A stretch of 64,000 nt of DNA. It comes from Rotaria sordida (taxonomy: Eukaryota > Rotifera > Eurotatoria > Philodinida > Philodinidae). A model generated the notes under the pieces. That model was not told the DNA's origin. It was given only the letters and a program-made list of their open reading frames with translations, and made no database searches. A program made the translations under genes and the position numbers. This document shows, in pieces, positions 23,073 to 36,353 of the stretch; within the stretch, counting starts at the first letter, position 1, and the number at the start of each line of letters is the position of its first letter. The stretch is from NCBI GenBank assembly GCA_905250125.1, contig CAJNOL010001192.1, forward strand, positions 1 to 64,000. The letters run 5' to 3'.

Positions 23073-26000
23073 ATGGCTGACAAACAGTAAATGAAAAACC
23101 TTTTTTTTTGTTTTCTTTATTTAATTTAAATATTTGTTTTGTAGTTCGGATGATGTAACAATTGAAAAGCCAACATCAACAACAAAATCACCAGTAAGCA
23201 TAATGTTTTCTTTATTTGATTTTTGTTTGTTGTATTTTTGCAGTTAGATTTTAAAGAAAGAGATAGTTAACATATATATATATACTCATTTTATTTTTTT
23301 GCTTTTCTATAAATAAAATCTAATCTAATCTATCGTTTTTCTAATCCGAAAGAAAGTTCGATATGGTTCTACTTGTCATCGATCGATTCAATTTAAATGA
23401 CGATGATCAAATGGGAGAAATTTCATTTCAATAGATTGTAAGTTTTATTAACGAGATTTCAATTTTTATTGGTAGGTATCATAGAAATATTATTATTATT
23501 TTTTTTTTTTTTGTGAAACAATTGAAAAAGTTTCTTACATGTAAAAAAGAAAAGAAAAATATTGCATGTAGTATGGAATGTTTTTTCTTTTTGTATTTTT
23601 AGCCTAATAATGATGATAAATCACGTCATCGAAAACGACGTGATCGTTCACGATCATCATCGGTAAAACGTCATCGACATAAACGATCACGATCGCGATC
23701 TCATCATCATCATCGACAAAAACGACATCGACATAGTCGATCACGTTCACCACGACGACGACGATCAAGATCAAGACGACGTTCACCACGAAGACATTTT
23801 AGTCCAAGTAAAATGATTAAAATTTTTTAACATTAATTTTTTTTTGTTTTCTTTAAGTTAAAAATCGAAATATACATATTGAAATACGAGCAAATGAAGA
23901 TGAAAAAAAACGTATTCAATTAGAAACATTACAAAAATTTAAAGATATGGCAGGTAATAATTATTATGAATCTCTTAGAAAAGATTTTTCTACTTTGACT
24001 TTTTTTTTTTAAAAGCGAACGATACATTAGATTTATCTCAATTAACAATTGAAGATTTAAAAAAAGCTGTCGATGTACCAAAAGAATTACGATCAAATCA
24101 AGGTGCTACAATTATGTATCAAATGGATGAAATCAGAAAATTAGTAAGTCTAGAATTACGATCGATCGATTCAATAAATACACTCTATGTAAGAGATGTG
24201 ACAATGTTAGAGTTTGTCGGGAGGACTAAACAGTGTTTTATGTACCGTTGGCGCAGCGCCTCTTCGAAGATCGAGTTTATAGTCATGATTTCCATGTACG
24301 ATGTGTTTGTACTTCCAAGAATTTAGCATTCGGTCATATAGAGTTCTAAAAGAGAAAAGGAGGAGGGTCGTTAAGAGGCAAAAACGGTCCCTCGTTGGAA
24401 TTCGGCCTTGTCTTTCCAAGTTTATCAGTTTAGGTGTCAGAAGTCTATTTCTATTGAAATTAGACAATTTGACGCGTTCCACATTGTACGCAACTCGACT
24501 TAGTTATTCTTCTTTTCTCCATATTATATAGGACATGTAATGGTAGTATAGTACTTTTAATTATCAGAAACATATCAATCCATTTTGAATCGTATACTAA
24601 TCGATAGATCTCATCGAGATCTATCAGACGATGGTAAAATATCTAGAGAAAAAAGTTGGTAAGACACTTCATTGATGCATACAATGCTCATTAATACCTA
24701 AAACTGCCCTTTTAGACTGATTTTTGATGGATTTTCTCTTGAATATTCAGACTTGTTGTTCAAAAAAACAATATATTTGAAATCAGCACAAAAAACTGAG
24801 TCGATCTATGTATATGGTAAATTGCTTCATCGACTTTCATTCTCGCCGAAAAAATCCAACTCATTCTTGAGGCGACCACAGCTAAATTTTCCGACGAAAA
24901 TGAAAATCGATGAAGCAATTTACCATATGCATAGATCGACTCAGGTTTTTGTGCTGATTTCAAATATATTGTTTTTTTTAAAAATAAGTCTGACTATCCA
25001 AGAGAAAATCGATCAAAATCAGTCTAAAAGGGCCATTTTGGGTATTAATGAGCATTGTATGCATCAATGAAGTGTCATACCAACTTTTTTCTCCAGATAT
25101 TTTATTATCATCTGATAGATCTCGATAAGATCTATCGATTAATGTATAATTCACAGTAGGCCTGTATGTTTCTCATGGACAAAAGTTCTCTACCATCACT
25201 CAATACCCTGTAATATATGATCCTGTCCTAATTATGTCGATCACTAGACCCACTTTTTTCTCAGGATTTTTTATCATTATCTGACAGATCTCGACGAGAT
25301 CTATTGATTAGTATATGATCCAAAATGGATTGATATGTTTCTGATAATTAAAAGTACTATACTACCATTATATATGCCCTATATAACATGGAGAAAAGAA
25401 GAATAACTAAGTTGAGTCGCGTACAATGTGGAACGCTTCAAATTGTCTAATGTCAATACAAATAGACTTCTGACACCTAAACTGATAAAATTGGAAAGAC
25501 AAGGCCGAATTCCGACGAAGGGCCGTTTTTGCCTCTTAACGACCCCCCCCCTCCTTTGAAATTCTATCATTTACAATTTAAGTTGGTGAGAAGGCAGGAT
25601 AGTAGATCCGATATTATAAAATCTATGGCATTTTTATGCTTAAACAGGCTCGTATATTGCAATTTTTATTACATTTTTCAAAAAAAAAATATCAAATTCG
25701 TGATCTTTATCAAAAACTTCGTCTACTGATATATAAATTGAGATATTTCGGTTCAAAAAAATACAAATGACATATCTATAGCATTCAGTTTTTGATGGAG
25801 ATTATAAATCTGTTATTATTTTTTGTGAAAAAATATATATAAAGCATGTAATTCAAGACATTTTATAGGTAATAATTTCTCTAATTACACTCATAAATCC
25901 AGTTTTTTGATGAAGATTAATTTAGTCTAAAATATTTTGCGATATCATTTATACTTTAAGCTGTAGAGAACGGCATAATGGTATTATTACACTCTATATA

Positions 26001-27233
26001 AGCTAAAGGTCAAATGATTTCATTTATCAATAGGACGATACACCATATTGCCTATACATCAAAAATGATTATCATGATGTGAAAAGAATGTCATAAATAA
26101 TAATAGATGATTACCAAACAGTTCCCGAAATTAATGTTCTAGATTATTCTATGTGGAAGAATAAAGTCAAATTAATGAATACTTTATTTCATTTTCTATA
26201 TGTCTTGCTGAGTAATGTCTTAAATTTATTTATAACAACGTGTAAACATTTCTCAACAAGGTCATAATGACATTAAATAAAATATCAATATATATATATA
26301 TATATATATAACCGATCTAGATTTACTAAGTTTTATTTAAGCTAGCAAAATGTGTACTATCAAATGTAATACAAGATAAGAAAAATAATTTCAGAGTCGC
26401 ACATACCAGTCGACATACATTACATCATGTCAAAGATAACATAAATTCTTGTCGATTCTTTATATCAATTTCGAAAAATGATCAAAATTAACATTTTTAG
26501 AATTAATTTCAACCTAGAGATTTAAATGAATACAAAAAAAACATGAGTTTCTCAAAATCTAAATTTCAAAACATTTATTTTGATAGATATACAGAAAAAA
26601 GGTCATCATAAGTGATTTGTAATTATCTATCTGACCTTCAAAGTACTTAGGATGATATTTTAAATGACATTATCTTTTTTTTTTTGATATAAAATATAAT
26701 AATTAGGATGTGGATACAGAAGATGATAACATCCATATATCATTTTTATTAATATGTTATGTTCTATCTTTAAATTAGATTGAAGAATTAACTGGTATAT
26801 CTGTTCCAAAAATTTATAATACTGGTACAGTTAATCCACTTCAATATGCTCAACAACAACGTAAACGTAAATTACTTTGGTCAAAAACAAATGATAAAGT
26901 ATTTTTTTTAAATAAAAGATTTTTGTTTTTTTTGTGGTTCTAATTGGTTTTTATTTTTAGACATCAACAAGTAAAGTTGGTGCAGCAATAACAGATGGAC
27001 AAGATGAAAAAACAGCTGAAAAATTTCGAAAATTATTAGGTATGAAAACAAGTGGAAATACAAATAATGATTTAACAGAAACAAATGCTATTAATCAACA
27101 ACAACAAAATACATTTGATTCGCTTGATAAAGAATATCAAACAGCACGAATAACAACACATTTACGACGTGGTGTTGGACTTGGATTTCTTTCTCAAGGA
27201 TCTTTTATACCTTCATCATCAGACAAAAATTAA
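23073..27233 (+). CDS. RSRC2: RSRC2-like arginine/serine-rich coiled-coil protein
   Basis: Seven exons: 23073-23086, 23145-23193, 23603-23807, 23858-23953, 24016-24143, 26779-26898, 26961-27233, in frame throughout, 294 aa. Exon 1 encodes only MADK plus part of a codon. Exon 3 is an RS domain (repeated RSRS, SPRRRRSRSR) with many His/Arg. A charged helix follows (NEDEKKRIQLETLQKFKDM). The C-terminus carries the conserved RSRC2/SMAP-type region: TVNPLQYAQQQRKRKLLW, AEKFRKLLGMK, then LDKEYQTARITTHLRRGVG ending in GLGF. These match the human order NPVKFAEQVKKRKLLW, KFRKLMGIK, LDAQYEMARSQTHTQRGMGLGF. RS proteins of this kind are nuclear and associated with pre-mRNA processing; the precise role of RSRC2 is poorly defined. 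Intron 5 (2.6 kb) carries a foldback element. The protein is shorter than human RSRC2 (~434 aa) because the RS region is smaller. Confidence 0.88.
24340..25566. repeat. 1.2-kb foldback element in RSRC2 intron 5
   Basis: GGGTCGTTAAGAGGCAAAAA near 24365 pairs with the complement of the sequence near 25530-25548. Pairing continues inward through CTTCTTTTCTCCAT, GATCTATCAG and TTGCTTCATCGA blocks to a centre near 24880. The right arm is longer because a roughly 175-bp block containing a TCTGAYAGATCTCGA motif is present twice (about 25085-25145 and 25255-25320). No target duplication identified and no coding capacity. Confidence 0.72.
26286..26310. repeat. (TA)n microsatellite
   Basis: Run of alternating T and A in RSRC2 intron 5. 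Confidence 0.8.
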
Positions 27234-27743
27234 TTATTGTACATATGTTTTGTTTTTTTTTTTTTTTTTGTTTTTTGTCCTCTCTTAAAAAAGAAAAGAA
27301 AAAAAATATTTGTCATCGAATTACATATTTTCATTTCATTCATCCTTTAGATATTGAAATTTTTTTTTGGAAAATTTAATTCAATCAATTATTGTATTAT
27401 AAATATCATATTGATATATATTTATTCCTTTTTGATTGAATTTTTCTTTTTGATATTTAATACAGAATTATTCTAATTTATAATTATTCATTTTTTTAAA
27501 ATGTTATTCTCTGCATCAACAACAAGAAAATACATTCGATTTTTTTTGAAGTTATTTCGACTATCAAATAATTGTTTCAACATAAATGAAAATATGTTTG
27601 TTTTGATATGATTATTACTTATTGAAAAATGTTTATATTAATTGAAATTTTTTTTCTATTCTTTGTTGTCAGGATCAATATGTTTTATAATTCCATTTAT
27701 ATTGATATCTTTGTTAAAATTTTATTGTTTGTCGTCATTCTTC

Positions 27744-28352
27744 ATGGCTACTATAGACGAATCAAACGTTTCTCCACGTCAATTCCATCATCGTCAATTT
27801 CTTCATTTACAACCACTTTCTCCTCGTGTACCATCATCAATTGAACGTCATTTCGAACAATATCTTATTGATAATCATCATTATCCAAAATTACCTTCGA
27901 TTTCATCAAAACAAATAAATCGACAATCAATTGATAATACATTTACTAATGATAAAGATTTTTTATCTTATCGTGAATTACAAATTCCATTTGTATTTGA
28001 ACATGATAATGGTCCTATAAGTCGTTTATTAAATAGTGATCAATATCGACGAGCACAAACACGTTTAATTGAATATCGACAACATAGTAAAATTCCTGGT
28101 GTTTCATTAACAACAACAACAACAGTAAAAAATTCTAATGAATTATCTCCAACACAAATTAATGAACGAAATAATTTAACAGTACCATTAAAAGAAATTT
28201 TAATTGAAACAACAAAAGCAAAACCACATCAACAACAAGATGATATAGATTTCATTGATGATGATTCTATATTTAGTCATGAAAGTGATCGTCGTCGACG
28301 TGCTAAACATTGGATAAAAGAACATCAATTTTTTTTTACTGAATATCAATAA
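27744..28352 (+). CDS. Unrecognised protein, 202 aa, probably disordered
   Basis: A single open frame starting MATIDESNVSPRQFHHR and ending HQFFFTEYQ. Codon content is like the neighbouring genes (A/T-ending codons, few stops in a very AT-rich background), which supports coding. The sequence is polar, with Gln/Asn/His/Ser-rich stretches, a DDIDFIDDD acidic patch, and a basic RRRRAKHWIKEH near the C-terminus. No signal peptide, membrane segment or known domain is visible. The frame extends upstream to 27642 through T-rich, hydrophobic codons; I take that as 5' UTR. It lies on the same strand 510 nt after RSRC2. Function unknown. Confidence 0.6.
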   Translation: MATIDESNVSPRQFHHRQFLHLQPLSPRVPSSIERHFEQYLIDNHHYPKLPSISSKQINRQSIDNTFTNDKDFLSYRELQIPFVFEHDNGPISRLLNSDQYRRAQTRLIEYRQHSKIPGVSLTTTTTVKNSNELSPTQINERNNLTVPLKEILIETTKAKPHQQQDDIDFIDDDSIFSHESDRRRRAKHWIKEHQFFFTEYQ

Positions 28353-29304
28353 TATTTTATTTATGATAAAAATTTCATTGGGCAAAAAAAAGAAAAAAAA
28401 ACTAATAGTTCTTGTTTTTTTTTTTTTAATTTGAATTTTATAATATAAATAAAATGAGATTTCAGATAGTTTAATGTCTAATCATGTTTTGTTTCAACAA
28501 ATTCGATGAAACAACAAATAAAAACATTTATATATCTAAGGAATATTCAATATTATAAAATTCTTTTCAATTACAATATTAATGAATATGTAAAAACAAA
28601 AAAAACTGATTGTGATAAACTTTTAAGAGAATAAAAATATGGTGTTTTTTTCTTTTTTTTTGGAAGATAAAATGTTTGTTCCTTTTTTTACTCGCTTGAA
28701 AATGAAATCCGAATCAGAATTTTATATTGAATATGAGCTCAAATATTTTCTATCTGTACTGAGAAAAATTTGATATCGAACTCAATTGTCAATTTTATAT
28801 ACATGAAGTTAGAAGTACTGATTTTTTCTTTATGTGAAACTCCATTTCGTTAAAAATTCTTATTTCAAAGACAATAAAAACAAGTTCAAGCAGTATAATT
28901 GATAGGGTCGAATTTTATAACTACAAGCTAATAAATGATTTATTCGTTCTGAATTACAAGAATAGTTTTTTTTTTTTTGTTAAGCATATTGTAGCTAAAG
29001 TAGTTGAAAGCTTTTTTTTAACACCACATAAATCTTCTGTCATATCTTTCGTACTTCTTCAATTAACACAGAAATATTTTATTGTTCTTGTTTTATCCAA
29101 CTAGATAATTAATCGTATACTATCGAATGAAAAAAATAATAATAACGACAAAATAGATCGTATTTCTTTTCCTAAGATAAACCGTCTCGGATTTTTGTTT
29201 TTTTTGCCTTAAAATTCTCTAATTACAAAATATAGCAAACTTCAATATTCATAGAATATGATTTATTTATAAATACATTCTTAAATATAAATTATTTTAG
29301 ATAG
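28353..29304. other. AT-rich spacer upstream of RPE
   Basis: Nearly 1 kb without a supported exon. It ends with an acceptor-like TTATTTTAG four bases before the RPE start codon. Confidence 0.5.
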
Positions 29305-30042
29305 ATGAATTCATTACCAAAACAATTAAAAGGACTTATTGGTCCATCTATTCTCAATGCTGATTTATCAACATTAGCTGAAGAAAGTCGTCGTCTTCTT
29401 AATGCTGGTGCTGATTATTTACATCTTGATGTAATGGATGGTCATTTTGTACCAAATTTAACAATTGGTCATCCTGTTATAAAATGTCTTCGTAAAAATA
29501 TTCCAAATGTTTATTTTGATGCTCATATGATGGTATCAAAACCTGAACAATGGATTGAAGAAATGGCTGGTGCTGGTGTTAATCAATATACATTTCATAT
29601 TGAATCAACAACATCAGATAATATTTATGATATAATACGAAAAATAAAAGAAGCTGATATGAAAGTTGGAATTGGTATAAAACCTAAAACAGATGTTAAA
29701 GTTTTAAGTGATTTTATAAATGATATTGATGTTATTTTAATAATGACTGTTGAACCAGGTTTTGGTGGACAAAAATTTATGAATGATATGATGGATAAAA
29801 TACGTTGGTTAAGAAAAAATTATCCACAATTATTACATATTGAAGTTGATGGTGGTGTTAATTTAAAAACAATTGAAGATTGTGCACAAGCTGGTGCAAA
29901 TATGATTGTATCAGGTTCAGCACTTATTGAAAGTAAACAAGCAAATAAAGATATTGAACATATGCGTCAATTAATTGATGAAAGTTTAAAAAATAAAAAT
30001 TTAAATATTCAATTAACAAATGATCAACATTGTTCACATTAA
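29305..30042 (+). CDS. RPE: Ribulose-phosphate 3-epimerase
   Basis: Intronless coding region of 245 aa (human RPE is 228). RPE interconverts D-ribulose 5-phosphate and D-xylulose 5-phosphate in the pentose phosphate pathway. The TIM-barrel signatures are all present: GPSILNADLSTLAEE (catalytic Asp in NADLS), HLDVMDGHFVPNLTIG (metal-binding His and Asp), FDAHMMVSKPE, MTVEPGFGGQKF (phosphate loop), and IEVDGGVNLKTI followed by ANMIVSGSALI. The C-terminal ~18 residues are an extra Asn/Lys-rich tail. An AG acceptor ends at 29300, four bases before the ATG, implying a 5' UTR intron or trans-splicing. Cytosolic enzyme; no targeting signal. Confidence 0.98.
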   Translation: MNSLPKQLKGLIGPSILNADLSTLAEESRRLLNAGADYLHLDVMDGHFVPNLTIGHPVIKCLRKNIPNVYFDAHMMVSKPEQWIEEMAGAGVNQYTFHIESTTSDNIYDIIRKIKEADMKVGIGIKPKTDVKVLSDFINDIDVILIMTVEPGFGGQKFMNDMMDKIRWLRKNYPQLLHIEVDGGVNLKTIEDCAQAGANMIVSGSALIESKQANKDIEHMRQLIDESLKNKNLNIQLTNDQHCSH

Positions 30043-31477
30043 ATATTATTAATAACTACTTCTTTCTTCTTCTTTTTTTCCTCTTTGTTTCTTTTATTGT
30101 ATTCGATCTAAACATTAACGACCTTCTTCTTCTTCTTCTTCTTTTTTTTTGTTTTAATAACGAAATCATTTGATGTATTGCCTAGGAATATGACAGCTTT
30201 CAGTTTGCGTACATTTTTGTTGATTGATTGTCATTTATTTACCAAAAAAAAAAAAAAAAGTTATTTATATCTTCGATAGGTGTTGACTACATCGTATGTG
30301 ATATGTTAGATAGTGCAACAAACATACGGTTGAGAAATTTCATATTTATAGAATAAAATCAATTTCATTTTGTTCTTTTATATTCTAGGTTCTCAATTTT
30401 TAATATGAATTCTTTTGATTATCATTCATCCATTCTAGATTGTTTTTATTATTTTTTTCTTTTGTTTTTTTTTAATAGAAAAAAAAATCAGAATGTGGAA
30501 GAAATGGTTGGTGGATATGTCATTAATTTCATTTTAAATATTCCAACCAATCAACATAAATACATTAATAGACTATTTTGTTTTGAAATCTTCTGCATCA
30601 CCGATTTATTTTTCTTTCATTTTCTCCTTTACTTTGTTGTCCCTCGACGTCTATGTGCATATTTAAGTGACGCACATAAAAATCTTTTATGAAACTCATT
30701 CATTCAAATATGTGCAATAACAACGTACAGTCCATTGTTACTTTCTTTTTTTTTTCAAGCAATTGTCAAATCAGCATGTTATATTCAATAGAATGATGAC
30801 GCTATTGAAACAAGACACATTATAAACAGACTTTGTCTTCGGCAAGGAAAATTGCTCGATTAACACTACTTATAGTTAATAGGTCTATTTTTTTCCTACT
30901 TGAAGATAAGAAAACAAAAAAGAAAAGAAGAATGATAAATTATCTAACATAGAAAAAAAAGTACTAAAATATGTTCATTGTACTCGATATATCTTATTTT
31001 ATGATCCAGAAAATTAGTATATTCTTGTAAGAATGATACTAGACAGAAAAAAAGGACAAGAAACAATGTCGAAAAGAATTTGGGTATCTACAGATGCGAG
31101 AAAAAACAAACAGATAAATCTTTATGCACGAAGATAACTATATAATTATCTAGTTCTAAGTAAAAACAACAACAAGTAGACTGGAGGACAATCTATATAT
31201 ATCTATATATATCTATATATAATTGCTTTAATTTATCTGGAACATTGATATATCTGAACAACTGACATAGTTTCGTACATGTATAGAAAAACACCAAATA
31301 ATTTATTTTTTTACTTCATTTTGATGTATATGTTTTAGTTACAATGGCAATAGGTATTAACATAGATATTGAATTTCATTCATATATCATTCAAATATTG
31401 ACACTAAAACATAATCACTCAAACATATGTGTATATGTTATGTTCATGATTGGGGTATTTGAGTACAAAATACATAT

Positions 31478-31512
<35 letters not shown>

Positions 31513-33521
31513 CATAGAGAGAAAAAAACGTAATTAGAAAAAAAAACAATAAATATAAATTCTTTCATCTGTTATTTTTTGCTTCTTCTTTTTTATTCAC
31601 ATTCTATACAACATCATAGAATAAAAATGACCTTCTCAATGTATTAAAAAGTCATATAAAATAAGAGATAGGTAAAGTTGTTTTTGTTATTTTTCGATAC
31701 ACTAACAACTAGAACAAATTGAGATAGAGCTTGTGCAAATTGAGAACCTTATTAGATCGCTGCTTGATGACATTTGATTCGTTGTTGTTGTTATTATTAT
31801 TCGTTGTTGTAGAAAATATTAAATACAATAATTGAATAGAGAAACAACAAGGTAATATCTTTTTTTTTAAATTGATTTCTCCCCTTGATTCTCGTATGTT
31901 TTGCACATTAAATTGAAAAAATACATAATTAATGAGATACATCAGTAAATAGAACGTTTATTATTGCCCTTATTTTGCACTTACAATCTGCTTCAAAAAT
32001 GAGAAAAAAAATAAGACAGGACAGAAGAACATGGCATACATGGTTGTTGGCTTCATAATATATAATCAAGTTTCCTTCTTGTTTTTTTCTTTTTCACCTA
32101 AAGCAACATTAGAAAAAAATAGAAATGATATCATCATGCATATGCATGAGATTTCATCAAATTTCTCATGCAATCGTCTGGATAATTAATAATTAATAAA
32201 TAGGCGTTAGTGTCTACTGTCATAAGAAACCACATTTCTTTTACTTTTTTTCTTTGCATATATTTATTTAGTGATTTTAGACAGTATTAAAACGACATAT
32301 ATCATCAGTTAGAAAAGAAATCTGTGTGTTGGTGTATAAGTAAGACAAAAGCGTCTTTGACTTGGCTTCACCCGAATGTTTGTCATATCATTTATTATTA
32401 TTGACCTAAGAAAAGGGAAGAATAAAAGATGTACTCAATGCCATTATGAAACATTAGAAAATATGATTAGTGATCGGGGCATCATGTCCTGAAATAAATC
32501 AAAAAAAAAAGAAAAAGAAAAAAGATATTTCTTGTAAAAAATATCCTATTCGCACGACATTGATTACATTGAAATAAAGAAAAATATCTGAAAATAATAA
32601 TGATAACAATCATCGAATATAATAAAACGGAAATCCTCGATCGTTCTTTTGTTTTTTTTTCTTCTTCAGCATCAGGCAATGCCATTAATAGAGGCAACAT
32701 GAGAAGTTCAAGTCTATTCTTCTCATCTGTCATACAATTTAGACCTCGACACAGTGTATACAGCTGATTGAAAGAGAAACACATTTGTGTTCTTTTCTTC
32801 GACGACTTTCTTTTTTTCTTTTGATACTCATGATACCTCTAGGGTATGACATACATAAATTATATGTCTGACGTTAGCTCGTTCTCTCTTACTTGTTTGT
32901 CGTCGAATGCTCGCGAAGGTTGATTCTTTGCCTCTAGCCCGAATGATTCGGGCAAACAAGAGAAAAGAAAAAGAAAAAGAAAACGAGAGAATGGGGCAAA
33001 AAAAACAGCTGAGAATGCATATAAATAGAGAAAGAGAAACCCATATGATAGTTTTGGGTAAAAACGAAAGGAGAAAAATAAGAGAGCACCATACGGTTCT
33101 GTTTTGTCTTCTTGTTATTAATGATGCTGTTGGTCATGGTGATGTATATAAATGTCTGTTCGTGATGGGAGGATGACATTGACAGGGATAAAACTATTTA
33201 AAAAAAAAAATATGTAAGCAACAATATATGATTACTGACAAAAACAAAGGTAATTAGTCGTCGTCAATTTTTTAGTTAATGATAAACATTGAATATGAAC
33301 AATAGAAACAAAGAAAAGTATAAAAAGCTAGAAAAACATATATGAAACATATTTAACATACCAATTTTTATTATTATTACAATTTTTTACACCTTTACAA
33401 TAGACACTCACATAAGAAAAATGTGAATATGAATGGCTGTTGCCCGTAACCAATCGTTGAATTCTAAACACATGTTTATTTGACTAGTTCATATAATTAT
33501 TGTTCATTCTAAATTTCAGAT
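30043..33521. other. Large intergenic region, no gene seen
   Basis: About 3.5 kb between RPE and RagC/D. It holds poly-T tracts, a (TA)n microsatellite (31480-31512) and several ATATCT repeats near 31195. A GC-richer patch at about 32860-33180 with open frames on both strands might be a 5' exon or promoter region of RagC/D, but I cannot support a coding call. Confidence 0.45.
31480..31512. repeat. (TA)n / TACATA microsatellite
   Basis: Simple alternating purine-pyrimidine run in intergenic DNA. Confidence 0.8.
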
Positions 33522-36353
33522 ATGAACTACGGACTAAGTGGAGTTTTGGATACCGCACCTAATAATAGTTTAAATACAAGCGGTGATTATCATCCATTTC
33601 AAAATTATTATCCACCACATATAAGATCTGTAGCAAATGGTTGCCATAATCCTTCAAGACTCACTGGTCAACATCGATTAGATGATAATGATGATGAACA
33701 ACAACAACAACAACAACAGCAACAACATCATTATCAACAACAACAACGAAGTGATGATGATTATGAAATAAATGATATCGATAAACCTAAATTACTTATG
33801 TGGGGTCTAACAAAGTACAAAATACAATAAAAAAATTTGTTCTTTATTTTTTTTATTTATCTAACGAATTTTAGAAGTGGTAAAACATCGATAATAAAAC
33901 TTATTTTTGAAAAAATGACTGCCGGTGAAACCTTAAAACTTCCAGAAACAAAAATGATTCAAATACATGGTATTAAAAAAATATTCTCTTATTTATTTTT
34001 CTTTTTTTAACAAAATTTATTTCTTATATATATATATATGTTGTTGTTTTTTCTTTTGTTTTAGAACTTACTTGTGGTGTATATGTACGTTTTCAAATTC
34101 GTGATGTACCTGGTCCAAAAACAGCATCATTAAATGATTTTGAAACATTTGCACCGAATGCTACAACAATTATTTTTGTTCTTGATGTCACTGTAAATTA
34201 AATTTTAACAAAAATAAATATAATATTTGTTCTTTTTGTTTTTTTTTGTTCTAGGAAGATTATACTGATGCAATTAATTTATTAGTTAGTTCAGTGCAAT
34301 GGATGTATAAACATGGTCATAATGTACGATTTGAAGTATTAATACATAAAGTAAATTTTTGAAGATTAAATTAATAAATTAAATAACAAATATATTTTTA
34401 AAGATTGATGGTGTTCAAGAACCAGATCGTTTAGAACGATATTCAAATATTCAAAAACAAGTTATTGTTATGTTACATGAATGTTCAATTGAAAAACCAC
34501 TTATAAAGTAAAGAAATCAATATTAATTAAATACATTCTGACTGTTGTTATTAAAATTCTAATGGATCTCATTCTAAGTCAAAAGGTCAAACAAATGATG
34601 TATAGATGAAGTTGTAGTAAATGCCAAATGTAGTTATCATTTATTTTGTGATTCAGTGTGAGGTCTAATATACTCAGAATTTCAAGCTCTATCGATTGAA
34701 AATGAACCATAGAATCGTAGACAGAAATTTTCGTTCCAGTCGATCTCGACCATTGTATCTACTGGAGGTGTGAACATTTGTGTACACACCCTTTACTAAG
34801 AATGTAGATCATTGATATTGTGATATCTGTTATTGGTTAATTAAAAAAAGAGTTATGATGGATGGCATTTATTTTTGTTGTCAGCTTCATAACTCTGAAA
34901 AGGAAGAATATTTTGTGTCATTTGACTCTTCAATGTGTAATGCTATGTACCAATTTTATCTGCATTACTAACTTCATTGAAGTATATTAATTCTTTTAAT
35001 AATTAATTGATAGTTCAATGATGCAAATTCAAATTGAAACTTTCTCTAGAGTTAAATATTATAGTAAGAAAAATCGTGAAAAAAATATATGCCAAATGCG
35101 TACACAAATTTTCAGATCTCTTATACATACAATGAACCGAAATGGAGACTTTTGTTCACTAATGTATGTTACAAATGTAAAACGATGCTTAGAGCATATT
35201 TTACTTTTAACTCGATGAATTTATTCATAAAGTTTTTTTTTTCTTTCTATTAGTTTTTATTTAACAAGTATATATGATCATTCAATACATGAAGCATTTA
35301 GTAAAATAGTTCAAAATCAAATGAAACAATTACGTGCACTTGAAAATATGCTTAATATAGTTACAGAAGTAAAGAATATTATTTCTTTTTTTTCGTTTTA
35401 GAAAATTTTTTTTGTTTTTTTTGTTTAGAGTACTCAATTGGACAAGATCTTTGTGTGTGATATTTATAATAAAATTTTTCTTGCATCCGACACTAAACCA
35501 GTTGATACTCAATTGTCGGAATTATGCTGTGATGTCGTTGATGTTTATACTGACATTTCATCAATCTATGGGTAAAATTTTTAGGATATGAATTTAGATT
35601 TTATATATGTTATAGTTTAGTATTGTCAGTTAATCATTAAAGTACTATTAATAATATTGAAAACTATGATGTGTAATATTTCATGAAGCAGAAGTGAGAC
35701 TTTTTTTGTTTTTTAGGACTCATGAGAATAGATATATAGTTGCATTCAATACCTAAATAATAAATAATAGATTTTTCTCTGATTTGTCGAGTTCAACGAA
35801 GGATTTCTCTTGTCTTCATCTGTCAATCAATTCCATTGAGAATTTAAGGTCATATTAATAATGATCTGAAAGGTCACTGCTCATATGAATGTTGTTTATG
35901 CCTCTAGGCAGCCATTTCATGTTTAGAGATATTCATAGATCAACGTTCAAACGAGGTTTGAACTGACATTTCTACGGAAGGAAATAAAAGCATATTAAAA
36001 TGTCTTTTTTTTTCTTTTGTTTCTTTAGAGCAAGTAACAGTTCGGTGCTTGATTCAATGTCCTTTTGTACAATTGAACTTTCAATTGGTCTTATACTTTA
36101 TTTAAAAGATATAAATCCAACCACAGCACTAATATGTATATTTAAAAAAGAATCGAAAATAAATGAAGGTAAAAAAAAAAACAAAAAAAAAAAAAAAAAA
36201 CTTCATGTGTTTCGCCTTTTTTTTGTTGTTCTTATAGCTTTAATGGAAGTTAATTTAAATATTTTGAAAAAAAATATTCAAGAATTATTTCTTACTAATA
36301 CAAAATGTTCAAAACGACAACAATTAAATACATCAATAACATCAATCGAATGA
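33522..36353 (+). CDS. RRAGC: Rag GTPase C/D
   Basis: Nine exons (33522-33814, 33875-33969, 34065-34192, 34255-34350, 34404-34507, 35254-35368, 35429-35571, 36029-36168, 36238-36353) give 409 aa; human RRAGC is 399. RagC/D pairs with RagA/B on lysosomes to recruit TORC1 when amino acids are sufficient. The P-loop is GLTKSGKT (95-102), followed by DVPGP (G3 region), IHKIDG (G4), then the roadblock-type C-terminal domain with FYLTSIYDHSIHEAFSKIVQ, KPVDTQLSELCCDVVDVYTD and ISSIYG, all close to RagC. The N-terminus is long and has a CAA/CAG-encoded polyglutamine run (60-68). The G3 motif has Pro where RagC has Gln (DFPGQ). An AG acceptor lies two bases before the ATG. The 746-nt intron 5 holds nothing I recognise. 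Confidence 0.94.

Noticed and set aside
27642-27743. Start of the unknown protein at 27642, which would add a hydrophobic N-terminus
   Set aside because: The extension is T-rich low-complexity DNA that translates to Phe/Ile/Leu by composition; the sequence changes to ordinary coding content at 27744.
32482-33179. Open frames upstream of RagC/D on both strands
   Set aside because: Low-complexity Lys/Glu or Phe/Ser content; could be a 5' UTR exon region but coding is unsupported.
35018-35218. Open frame inside RagC/D intron 5
   Set aside because: RagC/D continues smoothly when 34508-35253 is removed (KPLINFYLTSIYDHS), and the frame has no domain-like content.
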